Positions 1 through 10,220 of a stretch of DNA of 21,756 nucleotides are shown piece after piece; position 1 is the first letter of the stretch; every line of letters begins with the position of its first letter. The notes beneath the pieces are model-generated. The model searched no databases. It was not told where the DNA came from and saw nothing but the letters and a program-made list of their open reading frames with translations. This DNA comes from an uncultured Oscillospiraceae bacterium. Lineage in GTDB: Bacteria > Bacillota > Clostridia > Oscillospirales > Oscillospiraceae. A program made the translations under genes and the position numbers. The stretch lies in the NCBI GenBank assembly GCA_934567115.1, contig CAKTJA010000007.1:1-21756 (forward strand), given 5' to 3'.

Positions 1-455
1 ATCAGGAGCCGCCGGTGGATGTTGTAACGCCCCCGACGGACTCCGCCGAGGATCCGGGGACCGACCAGCCGGTGAGCCCGGATGTTCCCGTTCCGCCGTC
101 GGTGGAGGACCCCGAGCCGGTCACGCCGCCGGCTGAGGAGGAGCCGACGCCGGTCACGCCGCCTGCCGAGGAGCCTGCGCCGTCGGTGGACCCGGCCGGA
201 CTTACGATGAAAACGAACGTCGGCTCGCTGAGCAGGGATCAGGGCACCGGGAAGTATGACTGCACAGTGAAAACGACGGAGACGATCCGCCTGATCGTGC
301 AGGGGACTGACGTGCAGACGGCGTGGGCGAGCGCGGATACGTCCGTTGTGACGGTGGACGCGGACGGCACGCTTCACCCGGTCAAGGCGGGGACCGCCGT
401 TGTGACGGCGACGGTGGGAAGCGCCTCGCTCGAGTGCATCGTGCGCGTGAAGTGA
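1..455 (+). CDS. C-terminal fragment of a surface protein with Big_2 Ig-like domain (5' end outside window)
   Basis: The reading frame is open from the window edge (codons from position 3) to a TGA at 453-455, so this is the 3' end of a larger gene; the GTG at 15 need not be a start. The first 60 or so residues are a Pro/Glu/Val-rich linker with repeated 'VTPPAEE' units. The last 80 or so residues look like a bacterial Ig-like group 2 domain, with the typical 'W.S.D.SVVTVDADGTL..VKAGTAVVTATV' pattern. Such domains occur in exported cell-surface or adhesion proteins of Firmicutes, so an extracellular role is likely, but the functional N-terminal part is not visible. A bidirectional terminator follows directly. 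Confidence 0.75.
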   Translation, partial: QEPPVDVVTPPTDSAEDPGTDQPVSPDVPVPPSVEDPEPVTPPAEEEPTPVTPPAEEPAPSVDPAGLTMKTNVGSLSRDQGTGKYDCTVKTTETIRLIVQGTDVQTAWASADTSVVTVDADGTLHPVKAGTAVVTATVGSASLECIVRVK

Positions 456-483
456 GGCGGAAGCGCCCGACTTTCAGAAAATG

Positions 484-525
484 AAAAAACGCGGACAGGG
501 GGAACTCCCTCTGTCCGCGTTCTTT
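484..525. terminator. Bidirectional rho-independent terminator
   Basis: A 13-bp stem (490-502 with 507-519, one G-T wobble) closes an AACT loop. It is followed on the + strand by TTCTTT and flanked on the left by AAAAAA, which reads as a U-tract on the - strand. It lies between two convergent genes and can end both the Ig-domain gene and the M23 peptidase gene. Confidence 0.85.
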
Positions 526-558
526 GCGCTTCGGCGTGCGGGGCACTCGAAGTCCCCG

Positions 559-1281
559 TTATGATTTGAGAAATTCCTGCGGATCGACGGCCTCGCCGTC
601 CTTCGAAACGGAGAAGTGCAGGTGCGGCGTGACCGCCGCCTCGGCGAGCGAGGTCTCTCCGACCGCCCCGATGACCTGACCGGCGGAGACATACTGCTCC
701 GGAGAGACGGTGGGAACGCTTTGCAGGTTGGAGTAGGTCGTTTCGTAGCCGCCGTCGTGGGAGATGACGACCGTGGTGCCCATCAGATCGTCGTCGGCGA
801 CGGAGAGCACCGTGCCCGAGCAGGCGGCGAGCACCTGTGTGCCGGCGGGAGCCTTGATGTCAATGCCGTCGTGCGTGCGCCAGTCGGCAAGCGTTTCGCT
901 GTAGACCAGCTCGTTCATGCTGAAGGCCGCCACCGTCTCCCCGTTCAGGGGCGAGACGATGAGCCGGGGAGCGACGGGCGCGGTCTGCTCTGCGCTTTCC
1001 GCCGCTTCCGCATCAAGCGCAAGCTCCGTGACCGACTGCACCGGCTCGGCCGGCGCCTCCGGTTCGATCTCCGGCATGACCGGCGCGGGCTGCTCGATCG
1101 GCTCGGCGGTGATGGGGGTCGTCACCGGTTCGATCTCGGGGTCCGGCGTTTTGTCGGAGTGGGAGGGAAGCAGCATCCAATAGCCCGTGACGGCGAGAGC
1201 CGTCAGTCCAAGGAACAGGGCTATGTATAAGCCCGTTCCGCTGAAGAAATGCCGCGCTGTGCGGCGGTTCGATTCGTTCAT
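559..1281 (-). CDS. Membrane-anchored M23 (LytM-type) metallopeptidase, SpoIIQ-like architecture
   Basis: A 240-residue protein. It has a short basic N-terminus, one membrane segment at about residues 17-38, a Pro/Glu/Ala-rich spacer to about 105, and a C-terminal LytM/peptidase M23 domain. The zinc-binding motifs are intact: H137-x3-D141 in 'THDGIDIKAP' and H220-L-H222 in 'PHLHFSV'. M23 enzymes cleave peptide crosslinks in peptidoglycan, and this one should act outside the membrane. A single anchor plus linker plus LytM domain resembles clostridial SpoIIQ (forespore side of the engulfment channel) but also general cell-wall hydrolases, and the context does not decide. AAAGGA lies 8 nt before the ATG. 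The gene is bounded by terminators on both sides, so it is probably its own transcription unit. Confidence 0.85.
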   Translation of the reverse strand: MNESNRRTARHFFSGTGLYIALFLGLTALAVTGYWMLLPSHSDKTPDPEIEPVTTPITAEPIEQPAPVMPEIEPEAPAEPVQSVTELALDAEAAESAEQTAPVAPRLIVSPLNGETVAAFSMNELVYSETLADWRTHDGIDIKAPAGTQVLAACSGTVLSVADDDLMGTTVVISHDGGYETTYSNLQSVPTVSPEQYVSAGQVIGAVGETSLAEAAVTPHLHFSVSKDGEAVDPQEFLKS

Positions 1282-1317
1282 ACGCGTATCCTTTCTGCCC
1301 GAATCGGGCGGCGCAGT

Positions 1318-1358
1318 GAAAAAGCTCTGACGGTATTGTGTACCGCCGGAGCTTTTTC
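1318..1358 (-). terminator. Rho-independent terminator after eno
   Basis: A 10-bp perfect outer stem, GAAAAAGCTC at 1318-1327 with GAGCTTTTTC at 1349-1358, plus an imperfect inner stem GACGGTA/TACCGCC around TTGTG. The U-tract is part of the stem on either strand. It lies 23 bases past the end of eno, in the direction of eno transcription. Confidence 0.75.
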
Positions 1359-1380
1359 TAAACCTGCTTTTCGCAAAAAC

Positions 1381-4258
<2,878 letters not shown>

Positions 4259-4273
4259 GCTGACCTTCCCCTT

Positions 4274-5047
4274 TCAATTCTGGTTTGCCGCGTGAACGAT
4301 GTCCATGAATTTCGCGGCCTCGAGCGACGCGCCGCCGATCAGGCCGCCGTCGATGTCGTCGTGAGAGAGCAGCTCCGCCGCGTTGGAGGGGTTCATGGAG
4401 CCGCCGTACTGAATGGTGACGCTGCGGGCGATGCGCGCGCCGTAGATCGAGCGGATGACCGTGCGGATGGAGGTGCAGACCTCGGCGGCCTGTTCGCCGG
4501 TGGCGGTCTTGCCGGTGCCGATGGCCCAGATCGGCTCGTAGGCGATCACACAGCGGCGCACGCTTTCCGCCGCGACGCCGGCGAGCGCCGACTTGACCTG
4601 AAGTGCGATAAGCTCCATCGTGACGCCCATCTCGCGCTGCTCAAGGCTTTCGCCGACGCAGACAATGGGGTTCAGCCCCGCCTCAAGCGCGGCGTGGACC
4701 TTGCGGTTCACGATGGCGTCGGTCTCGCCGAACATGGCGCGCCGCTCGCTGTGCCCGACGATGACGTATTTTACGCCGAGATCGCGCAGCATTTCGGCGG
4801 AGACCTCGCCGGTATACGCGCCGTGGGATTCATAGAAAAGGTTCTGTGCGCCGACGGCCACGCGGCTGTCCTTAAAGGCGCGCACGGCGGCGGAGATGTC
4901 CACGCTCGGAACGCATACGACAATGTCGCACCACTTGGCCTTCGGCAGAAGCGCCTTGAATTCGTCGGCAAACTGCTTTGCCTCGGTGGCGGTCTTGTTC
5001 ATCTTCCAGTTTCCGGCGATGATGGTTTTGCGGTATCTGCGATTCAT
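4274..5047 (-). CDS. tpiA: Triosephosphate isomerase
   Basis: Interconverts dihydroxyacetone phosphate and glyceraldehyde 3-phosphate. The 257 residues match the family. Active-site residues are present: Asn13 and Lys15 in 'GNWKMN', His99 in 'VGHSERR', Glu171 in 'YEPIWAIGTGKTA' followed by the flexible loop, then 'YGGSMNPSN' and 'DGGLIGGASL' for the phosphate. The ATG at 5045-5047 has AGGAGA at 5057-5062. It lies 40 nt after pgk and 15 nt before gpmI on the same strand, in a glycolytic operon. Confidence 0.97.
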   Translation of the reverse strand: MNRRYRKTIIAGNWKMNKTATEAKQFADEFKALLPKAKWCDIVVCVPSVDISAAVRAFKDSRVAVGAQNLFYESHGAYTGEVSAEMLRDLGVKYVIVGHSERRAMFGETDAIVNRKVHAALEAGLNPIVCVGESLEQREMGVTMELIALQVKSALAGVAAESVRRCVIAYEPIWAIGTGKTATGEQAAEVCTSIRTVIRSIYGARIARSVTIQYGGSMNPSNAAELLSHDDIDGGLIGGASLEAAKFMDIVHAANQN

Positions 5048-5087
5048 GGCGAATATTCTCCTACAATATAAAATTTATGAAAGGGGA

Positions 5088-6356
5088 TCACTTGTCAAGC
5101 AGACACGCGACGCCCGGAAGCTCTTTTCCCTCAAGGAACTCAAGCGACGCGCCGCCGCCGGTGGAAATGTGGGTGATCCGGTCGGCAAAGCCGAGCTGCT
5201 CCGCTGCGGCGGCGCTGTCTCCGCCGCCGATGATGGTCACCGCGCCGCTTTCGGCCAGCGCGCGGGCCATGGCCTTGGTTCCGTTGGCGAAGGCGGGGAA
5301 CTCGAAAACGCCCATCGGGCCGTTCCACACGATGGTTCCGGCGCCGCGCACGGCTTCGCAGAAAAGCTCGACGGTTTTGGGACCGATGTCCATGCCCATC
5401 ATGTCGGCGGGGATGTGCATGGAGTCCACGACGACAGGCTCTGCGTCGGCGGAAAATTCCTTCGCCGCCACCGCGTCGATCGGCAGGAGCAGCTTCACGC
5501 CGCGCTCCTTCGCCTTCCGGATCATCTCAAGAGCGTAGGAGCACTTATCCTCTTCGAGAAGAGACTTGCCGATCTCGCCGCCCTGCGCCTTGGAGAAGGT
5601 GTAGGACATGCCGCCGCCGATGATGACGGCGTCAGCCTTTTCAAGAAGGTTGTTGATGACGGCGATCTTGTCGCTGACCTTCGCCCCGCCGAGCACGGCG
5701 ACGAACGGACGCTTCGGGTCGTTGAGCGCCTTGCCCATGACCTCCAGCTCGCGCGCGACCAGAAGGCCGGACACGGCGGGCAGGTAAGCCGCGACGCCGG
5801 CGGTGGAGGCGTGCGCGCGGTGGACGGAGCCGAACGCGTCGGAGACGTAAAGCTCCGCCATGGAGGCAAGCTCGCGCGCCAGCGCGGGATCGTTCTTCGT
5901 CTCGCCGGCTTCGAAGCGGGTGTTCTCCAGCAGCATGATCTCGCCGCCCTTGAGCGCGGCGGCCTTGGCCTTCGCGTCGGGACCGACAACGTCGTGCGCG
6001 AAGACGACCTCGCGCCCGAGCAGCTCGGAAAGGCGCTTTGCGACCGGGGCGAGCGTGAGCTTCGCAAGCGATTTGCGCCACTTCTCCTCCGTCAGCCCGG
6101 CGGGGTCCTTGCCCTTTTCCGTCTGCTTTTTGACCCATTTTTCAAAATTCGGCTCCGGCTTTCCGAGGTGGGAGCAGGCGATCACCGCCGCGCCCTGCTC
6201 AAGCAGGTACCGAATGGTCGGAAGGGCGGCGGAGATGCGCTTGTCAGAGGTGATCTCGCCGGTCTCCTTGTCCTGCGGAACGTTGAAGTCGCAGCGCAGC
6301 AGCACCTTTTTGCCTGCGACGCCGACGTCGTGCACGGTCTTCTTGTTGTAGTTCAT
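5088..6356 (-). CDS. pgk: Phosphoglycerate kinase
   Basis: Transfers the acyl phosphate of 1,3-bisphosphoglycerate to ADP. Motifs in order: 'RCDFNVP' (21-27), 'SHLGKPEP' (62-69), '[15 protein letters not shown]', '[13 protein letters not shown]', 'GGAKVSDKI', '[10 protein letters not shown]', '[13 protein letters not shown]' and '[15 protein letters not shown]' near the C-terminus. At 422 residues it is about 27 longer than usual (about 395). The extra stretch is a charged segment at about 70-97, between 'SHLGKP' and '[10 protein letters not shown]', in the N-terminal domain. GGAAGGAG at 6367-6374 precedes the ATG. The gap to trmL is 41 nt with no convincing promoter, so transcription may come from the trmL promoter. 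Confidence 0.97.
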   Translation of the reverse strand: MNYNKKTVHDVGVAGKKVLLRCDFNVPQDKETGEITSDKRISAALPTIRYLLEQGAAVIACSHLGKPEPNFEKWVKKQTEKGKDPAGLTEEKWRKSLAKLTLAPVAKRLSELLGREVVFAHDVVGPDAKAKAAALKGGEIMLLENTRFEAGETKNDPALARELASMAELYVSDAFGSVHRAHASTAGVAAYLPAVSGLLVARELEVMGKALNDPKRPFVAVLGGAKVSDKIAVINNLLEKADAVIIGGGMSYTFSKAQGGEIGKSLLEEDKCSYALEMIRKAKERGVKLLLPIDAVAAKEFSADAEPVVVDSMHIPADMMGMDIGPKTVELFCEAVRGAGTIVWNGPMGVFEFPAFANGTKAMARALAESGAVTIIGGGDSAAAAEQLGFADRITHISTGGGASLEFLEGKELPGVACLLDK

Positions 6357-6397
6357 AAATAATGGCTCCTTCCATAATCAGAGTGTTTTTTCCTGCG

Positions 6398-6889
6398 CTA
6401 CAGCTCCGCCATTTCGCCCGTGCCCTTCAGCCCGGGAAAGCCCAGCTGCCGAAGCGCCTCATAGGTCACGATGGCGACGGAGTTTGAAAGATTCAGGCTG
6501 CGCGCCTCGCCGCGCATGGGAAGGCGGATGCAGCGTTCGCGGTGCGCCGCGCGGAACCGCTCCGGCAGACCGGCCGTCTCCTTGCCGAAGAAGAGCCAGC
6601 AGCCGTCGCGGAACTCGGCCCCGCAGTAGTCCCGGGGAGCCTTCGTGGTGGCAAGCCAGCAGTCGCTCCCCGCCTCGGGATGTTTTTGAAACAGATCGCT
6701 CAGATTTTCGTAAACGCAGACCTCGACCAGATGCCAGTAGTCCAGCCCGGCGCGCTTGACCGCGCGGTCGGAAATGTCGAAGCCGAGGGGCTTTACAAGG
6801 TGCAGCCGCGAGCCGGTGGCGGCGCAGGTGCGCGCGATATTGCCGCAGTTCTGCGGGATCTCAGGCTCGACGAGGACGATGTTGAGCAT
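6398..6889 (-). CDS. trmL: tRNA (cytidine(34)-2'-O)-methyltransferase, SPOUT family
   Basis: A 163-residue protein of the TrmL/YibK (CspR) group, which methylates the 2'-O of the wobble nucleotide 34 in tRNA-Leu using S-adenosylmethionine. The N-terminus 'EPEIPQNCGNIARTCAATG' (8-26), 'LHLVKPLGF', 'KRAGLDYW' and the knotted C-terminal motifs 'FGKETAGLP' (101-109) and 'SLNLSNSVAIVTYEALRQ' (131-148) are characteristic. It is the first gene of the - strand block. A strong promoter lies 35-65 bases upstream, and GAGGG precedes the ATG. In this position it may be cotranscribed with pgk, tpiA and gpmI. Confidence 0.95.
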   Translation of the reverse strand: MLNIVLVEPEIPQNCGNIARTCAATGSRLHLVKPLGFDISDRAVKRAGLDYWHLVEVCVYENLSDLFQKHPEAGSDCWLATTKAPRDYCGAEFRDGCWLFFGKETAGLPERFRAAHRERCIRLPMRGEARSLNLSNSVAIVTYEALRQLGFPGLKGTGEMAEL

Positions 6890-6924
6890 GGCCGGTTCCC
6901 TCTTTATTTCACGAAAGTCTGCTT

Positions 6925-6953
6925 ATTATATCGCAGAAAGTTTACGAAATCAA
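6925..6953 (-). promoter_or_regulatory. SigA-type promoter of trmL and the glycolytic block
   Basis: On the - strand, TTGATT (6948-6953), 17 bp, TATAAT (6925-6930). The transcript should start near 6918, giving a leader of about 29 nt. The same pair of hexamers with the same spacing occurs at the thiolase promoter at 15478. Confidence 0.85.
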
Positions 6954-7044
6954 CCGCAAATATGGTTTTCCACAACATTATTTTGCGTATTGCAGGAAAT
7001 CATGCAGTTCATGAAAAAGTTTTTGAAAAAAATGCGGGATAGAG

Positions 7045-7073
7045 GTAGATTTTTTGCGGCGGTTTGATATAAT
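7045..7073 (+). promoter_or_regulatory. Extended -10 promoter of the glmU-like gene
   Basis: TGATATAAT (7065-7073) is a perfect -10 with the TGn extension. The -35 is weak (TAGATT at 7046-7051, 16 bp spacing), as is usual for extended -10 promoters. The start should be near 7080, leaving a leader of about 190 nt before the ATG at 7271. Confidence 0.7.
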
Positions 7074-7079
7074 GTGATA

Positions 7080-7270
7080 CAAGTGAAATTGTCAAAAAGC
7101 GAGGGCCTGCCCCGCCGTGGGGAGAAAGGCCGCGCGCCGGTCCCGGGAGAACGTCTCCCGCGCGATGCGGGCCGGGCGGCCTTCGGGGCCGCCGGGACCC
7201 GGTTCGGCAGGGCGGAGGAACGCCTTCGCCGCACCGGTGAGCAACAGTCTGCGCAAGGGGGAAATGCCCA
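7080..7270 (+). promoter_or_regulatory. GC-rich structured 5' leader of the glmU-like gene
   Basis: No convincing ORF. At least four hairpins can form in a row: 7104-7108 with 7127-7131, enclosing CCCC/GGGG at 7110-7113/7119-7122; 7144-7150 with 7154-7160; a long one at 7169-7200 with a perfect 7-bp core (7175-7181 with 7187-7193) around TTCGG; and 7211-7214 with 7221-7224, whose loop is GAGGAA. The ribosome binding site AAGGGGG lies near 7255-7261. I do not recognise a known riboswitch class. High GC makes chance hairpins easy, so the regulatory role is an inference. Confidence 0.45.
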
Positions 7271-8413
7271 ATGGATCAGAAGATCGCCGTGCTGTTCATG
7301 CCGGACGGCATTACGCATACCGAAGAGAAAACGCCGCTGATGCTGCAGCCCGTCTTGTTCTGCCCCGTCCTGACATGGATGTGCGCGGAGCTGACCGGCA
7401 GCGGCATAGAGCGGCTTTTTATTGTGGCCGACGTTTCCGCGCACGAGCGGATGCGCCCGTTCATCCCCAAGGGGACGGACGCGGTGCTCGTGGACGGGGC
7501 GAGACACGCGGAGGAGCTTCTGCGTCTGCTTGACGGCGTGGAGGGAAAGCTCCTGATCGTCAACGGCGTGGTGCTGCCGGTGGGCGTGTTTTCCGGCGGC
7601 GCGGTGTACTCTGCGGACGCGGAGGCGTGCCGGCGGGTGCTGCGCGAGCACGGGGCCTTCGCCGCGTTTCCGGAGGGGTGCGAGGTATCCGGCGGCTTTC
7701 TGCCGGTCGGCGACGAGGAGGAGCTTCGCGCGGCGGAGCCGATGTGCCGCAGGGAGATCGCGAAAAGGCACCTTGCCAACGGCGTCGTCATCATGGACAC
7801 GGGAAGCGTTTACATCGACCCACGCGTAAAGATCGGCGCGGGGACGGTGCTTCTGCCGGGGACGATCCTGCGCGGCGAGACGACGATCGGAGAGAACTGC
7901 ACCGTCGGTCCGAACGCGATGGTGCGCGACTGCGCGGTGGGCGACGGGACGGAGATTAATGCCTCTCAGGTGAACGAGAGTACGATCGGGAGCCATACCG
8001 TTGTCGGACCCTTCGCCTACGTCCGGCCAAACTCGCGGATCGGCGACCATGTCAAGGTCGGGGATTTCGTGGAGATCAAAAACTCCGTCATCGGCGACGG
8101 GACAAAGATATCGCACCTTACCTACGTCGGCGACAGCGACTGCGGGCAGCGCGTGAACTTCGGCTGCGGCACCGTGACGACGAACTACGACGGCTTCAAA
8201 AAATACAGATGCACGATCGGGGACGACAGCTTCATCGGCTGCAACACCAACCTCGTCGCGCCCGTCTCGGTCGGGCGGGGGAGCTACATCGCCGCCGGGA
8301 CGACCGTTACCGAGGACGTGCCGCCCGACGCGCTCGCCATCGCGCGCACGAAGCAGGCGAACGTGGAGCAGTGGGCCGAAAGGCGCCGCAGGCTTTTTAA
8401 AGAGAAAAAGTAG
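7271..8413 (+). CDS. glmU: GlmU-like protein: intact acetyltransferase half, degenerate pyrophosphorylase half
   Basis: A 380-residue protein (GlmU is about 455). From about residue 160 it follows the GlmU C-terminal half: linker 'REIAKRHLANGV', a left-handed beta-helix of hexapeptide repeats from about 183 ('IGAGTVLLPGT'), then the acetyltransferase site with Arg252, Lys270, His282 in 'SHLTYVGD', Tyr285 and Asn305 in 'TTNYDG', and 'CNTNLVAPVSVG'. This half should make N-acetylglucosamine 1-phosphate from glucosamine 1-phosphate and acetyl-CoA. The N-terminal half (about 155 residues instead of about 230) keeps a recognisable 'KTPLMLQPV' stretch, but the nucleotide-binding LAAGxGTRMxS signature reads 'MPDGITHTEE', and the GDTPLL metal site reads 'NGVVLPV'. 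UTP transfer is therefore unlikely. Gene order glmU-prs-pth-mfd is that of Firmicutes. Confidence 0.85.
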   Translation: MDQKIAVLFMPDGITHTEEKTPLMLQPVLFCPVLTWMCAELTGSGIERLFIVADVSAHERMRPFIPKGTDAVLVDGARHAEELLRLLDGVEGKLLIVNGVVLPVGVFSGGAVYSADAEACRRVLREHGAFAAFPEGCEVSGGFLPVGDEEELRAAEPMCRREIAKRHLANGVVIMDTGSVYIDPRVKIGAGTVLLPGTILRGETTIGENCTVGPNAMVRDCAVGDGTEINASQVNESTIGSHTVVGPFAYVRPNSRIGDHVKVGDFVEIKNSVIGDGTKISHLTYVGDSDCGQRVNFGCGTVTTNYDGFKKYRCTIGDDSFIGCNTNLVAPVSVGRGSYIAAGTTVTEDVPPDALAIARTKQANVEQWAERRRRLFKEKK

Positions 8414-8486
8414 CGCCCGGCACGGATATGTGACTGTGTGTACAAATAAATAAAAATATATTTACACAAGAGGGAGAATTGGAACC
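8414..8486 (+). promoter_or_regulatory. AT-rich spacer before prs with inverted repeat
   Basis: An AT-rich stretch unlike its GC-rich surroundings. TGTGTA (8437-8442) and TACACA (8463-8468) form an inverted repeat around 20 A/T-rich bases. A weak promoter (TGTGAC at 8429, TAAAAA at 8451, 16 bp) is possible. GAGGGAG precedes the prs ATG. It may be a promoter/operator, but the hexamers are poor. Confidence 0.35.
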
Positions 8487-9443
8487 ATGAAGGACATCAA
8501 AATTTTTACGGGAAACGCGAATCCCCGGCTTTCGGCGGATATTTGCAGGGTCATCGGGACCAAGCTCGGCGAGAGCGAGGTCAAGAGCTTTGCCGACGGC
8601 GAGGTCTCCGTTTCTCTGTATGAAACGGTGCGCGGAAGCGACGTGTTTCTGATCCAGTCCACCTGCAAGCCCGTCAACAACAACCTGATGGAGCTGCTGA
8701 TCATGGTGGACGCGTGCCGCCGCGCGAGCGCGGGCCGCATCACCGCCGTCATCCCCTACTTCGGCTACGCCCGGCAGGACCGCAAGGCCAAGAGCCGCGA
8801 CCCCATCTCCGCCAAGCTGGTGGCGAACATGCTTGTCGCCGCGGGCGTTGACCGCGTGCTGACCATGGACCTGCACGCCAGCCAGATCCAGGGCTTTTTC
8901 GACATCCCTGTTGATAATCTGTACGGAAATCCCATTTTTGTGGACTACTACGCCAAGAAGTTCGGCTCGCACTGCGAGGACATGGTCGTCGTCAGCCCCG
9001 ACGTCGGCTCCGTGGCCCGTGCGCGCACCTTTGCCCAGAAGCTGCACATGAACCTTGCCATCGTCGATAAGCGCCGCCAGAAGGCCAATCAGTGCGAGGT
9101 CATGAACGTGATCGGCGACGTGGAGGGGAAGGAGTGCATCCTCTTCGACGATATGGTCGATACCGCGGGGAGCCTGTGCAACGCGGCAAAGGCGGTCGTC
9201 GAGGTCGGCGGCGCGAAGAAGGTCTACGCCTGTGCGAGCCACGGTGTGCTTTCCGGCCCCGCGCTCGGTCGGCTGGAGGAGAGCTGCATCGAGGAGCTGG
9301 CTCTGCTCGACACGATCCCCGCGCCCGTCAGCGGCAGCGAGCTGGCCAAGGCCCGCATCCGGTATCTGACCGTTGCGCCCATGTTCGCCGAGGCGATCGA
9401 GCGCACCTATCAGGAGATCTCGATCGCGAAGCTCTTCAACTGA
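8487..9443 (+). CDS. prs: Ribose-phosphate pyrophosphokinase (PRPP synthetase)
   Basis: Makes PRPP from ribose 5-phosphate and ATP for nucleotide, histidine, tryptophan and NAD synthesis. The 318 residues match class I enzymes. Motifs: 'PYFGYARQDRKAKSRDPISAK' region (90-110), metal-binding 'TMDLHASQIQGFF' with Asp128 and His130, 'SPDVGSVARAR' (170-180), the flexible loop 'DKRRQKANQCEVMN', and the PRPP-binding 'LFDDMVDTAGS' (219-229). It lies 73 nt after the glmU-like gene in the order conserved in Firmicutes, and a terminator follows 9 nt after its stop codon. Confidence 0.97.
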   Translation: MKDIKIFTGNANPRLSADICRVIGTKLGESEVKSFADGEVSVSLYETVRGSDVFLIQSTCKPVNNNLMELLIMVDACRRASAGRITAVIPYFGYARQDRKAKSRDPISAKLVANMLVAAGVDRVLTMDLHASQIQGFFDIPVDNLYGNPIFVDYYAKKFGSHCEDMVVVSPDVGSVARARTFAQKLHMNLAIVDKRRQKANQCEVMNVIGDVEGKECILFDDMVDTAGSLCNAAKAVVEVGGAKKVYACASHGVLSGPALGRLEESCIEELALLDTIPAPVSGSELAKARIRYLTVAPMFAEAIERTYQEISIAKLFN

Positions 9444-9452
9444 ACGCTGCTG

Positions 9453-9484
9453 AAAGGGGCGGCCCGAGGGGGCGCGCCCCTTTT
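9453..9484 (+). terminator. Rho-independent terminator after prs
   Basis: A perfect 9-bp stem, AAAGGGGCG (9453-9461) with CGCCCCTTT (9475-9483), followed by a short T-run. It would separate prs from pth unless partly read through; the T-tract is only four bases. Confidence 0.75.
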
Positions 9485-9616
9485 AAGGTGTGCCGCCGCG
9501 CGCCCGGTCCGTGCCCGTGGGACCTGAACGGGACCGTGCGGCGGTCTCTTTCCCGCCGGGGCGGCGGGGACTGGAAAATTTCGCCGCTGCGGCGAAGCGA
9601 TGCGAGGTGTTTTACC
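9485..9616 (+). other. Non-coding, hairpin-rich prs-pth spacer
   Basis: No convincing ORF or promoter is seen. Three stem-loops can form: 9493-9499 with 9538-9544 plus an inner 9505-9510 with 9531-9536; 9552-9557 with 9563-9568; and 9580-9586 with 9590-9596 (perfect TTCGCCG/CGGCGAA around CTG). The last stands just before the pth ribosome binding site GAGGTG at 9604-9609. It may be the leader of pth or a small RNA, or simply GC-rich spacer. Confidence 0.4.
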
Positions 9617-10207
9617 GTGTTTTTGAAAAAAAGCGCCGGGCCGGTCGAATGGCTGCTCGTGTGTCTCGGCAACTATGGAAGGGAATATGAGAACACCCGG
9701 CACAATATCGGCTTTATGGCGGCGGAGCGGCTGATCGACAAGCGCAGCCTGCGCTGCAACCGTCTGCGCTTCCGCGCGCTGACGGAGACGATCGAGTTCG
9801 GCGGGGCGCGGGCGCTGCTGATGCTGCCGCAGACCTATATGAACCTCTCCGGCGAGGCGGTGGGCGAGGCGGCGCGGTTCTACAAGATCCCGAGCGACCA
9901 TGTGCTGGTGATCTACGACGATGTGTCGCTCCCGCTCGGGAAGCTGCGCGTCCGCGCAAGCGGCTCCGCCGGGGGGCACAACGGGATCAAGAATATCATT
10001 CAGCATCTTGGGACCGACGTTTTCCCGCGTGTGAAGGTCGGCGTCGGCGCGCCGAGCCACCCGGATCACGACATGGTCGATTGGGTGATCGGGACGTTTT
10101 CCGCGCAGGAGAGGAAGGTCGTGGACGAAGCGCTCGACCGCGCGCTCGACGCGGCGGAGTGCATTGTGGAGCGCGGCGTGACCGAGGCGCAGAATCGGTT
10201 TAACTGA
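9617..10207 (+). CDS. pth: Peptidyl-tRNA hydrolase
   Basis: Releases tRNA from peptidyl-tRNA that has dropped off ribosomes. The GTG at 9617-9619, with GAGGTG 7 nt upstream, is the best start and gives 196 residues (family about 190); the reading frame runs on upstream into prs without other support, and no ATG begins near the conserved N-terminus. Catalytic residues are present: Asn19 and His29 in the region 'CLGNYGREYENTRHNIGF', Asn76 in 'TYMNLSG', Asp101 in 'IYDDVSLPLG', and Asn122 in 'GSAGGHNGIKNI'. The usual GNPG reads GNYG here (residues 18-21). The small membrane-protein gene follows 13 nt later, so the two are probably cotranscribed. Confidence 0.93.
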   Translation: MFLKKSAGPVEWLLVCLGNYGREYENTRHNIGFMAAERLIDKRSLRCNRLRFRALTETIEFGGARALLMLPQTYMNLSGEAVGEAARFYKIPSDHVLVIYDDVSLPLGKLRVRASGSAGGHNGIKNIIQHLGTDVFPRVKVGVGAPSHPDHDMVDWVIGTFSAQERKVVDEALDRALDAAECIVERGVTEAQNRFN

Positions 10208-10220
10208 GAGGGGAGAGACG

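Noticed and set aside
6964..6974. TTTTCCACA, one base from a DnaA box
   Set aside because: A single copy with no cluster and no dnaA/dnaN nearby; not evidence for an origin.
7080..7270. Possible RNase P RNA, SRP RNA, T-box or glmS ribozyme in the leader
   Set aside because: Their conserved sequence blocks are not present as far as I can see by eye.
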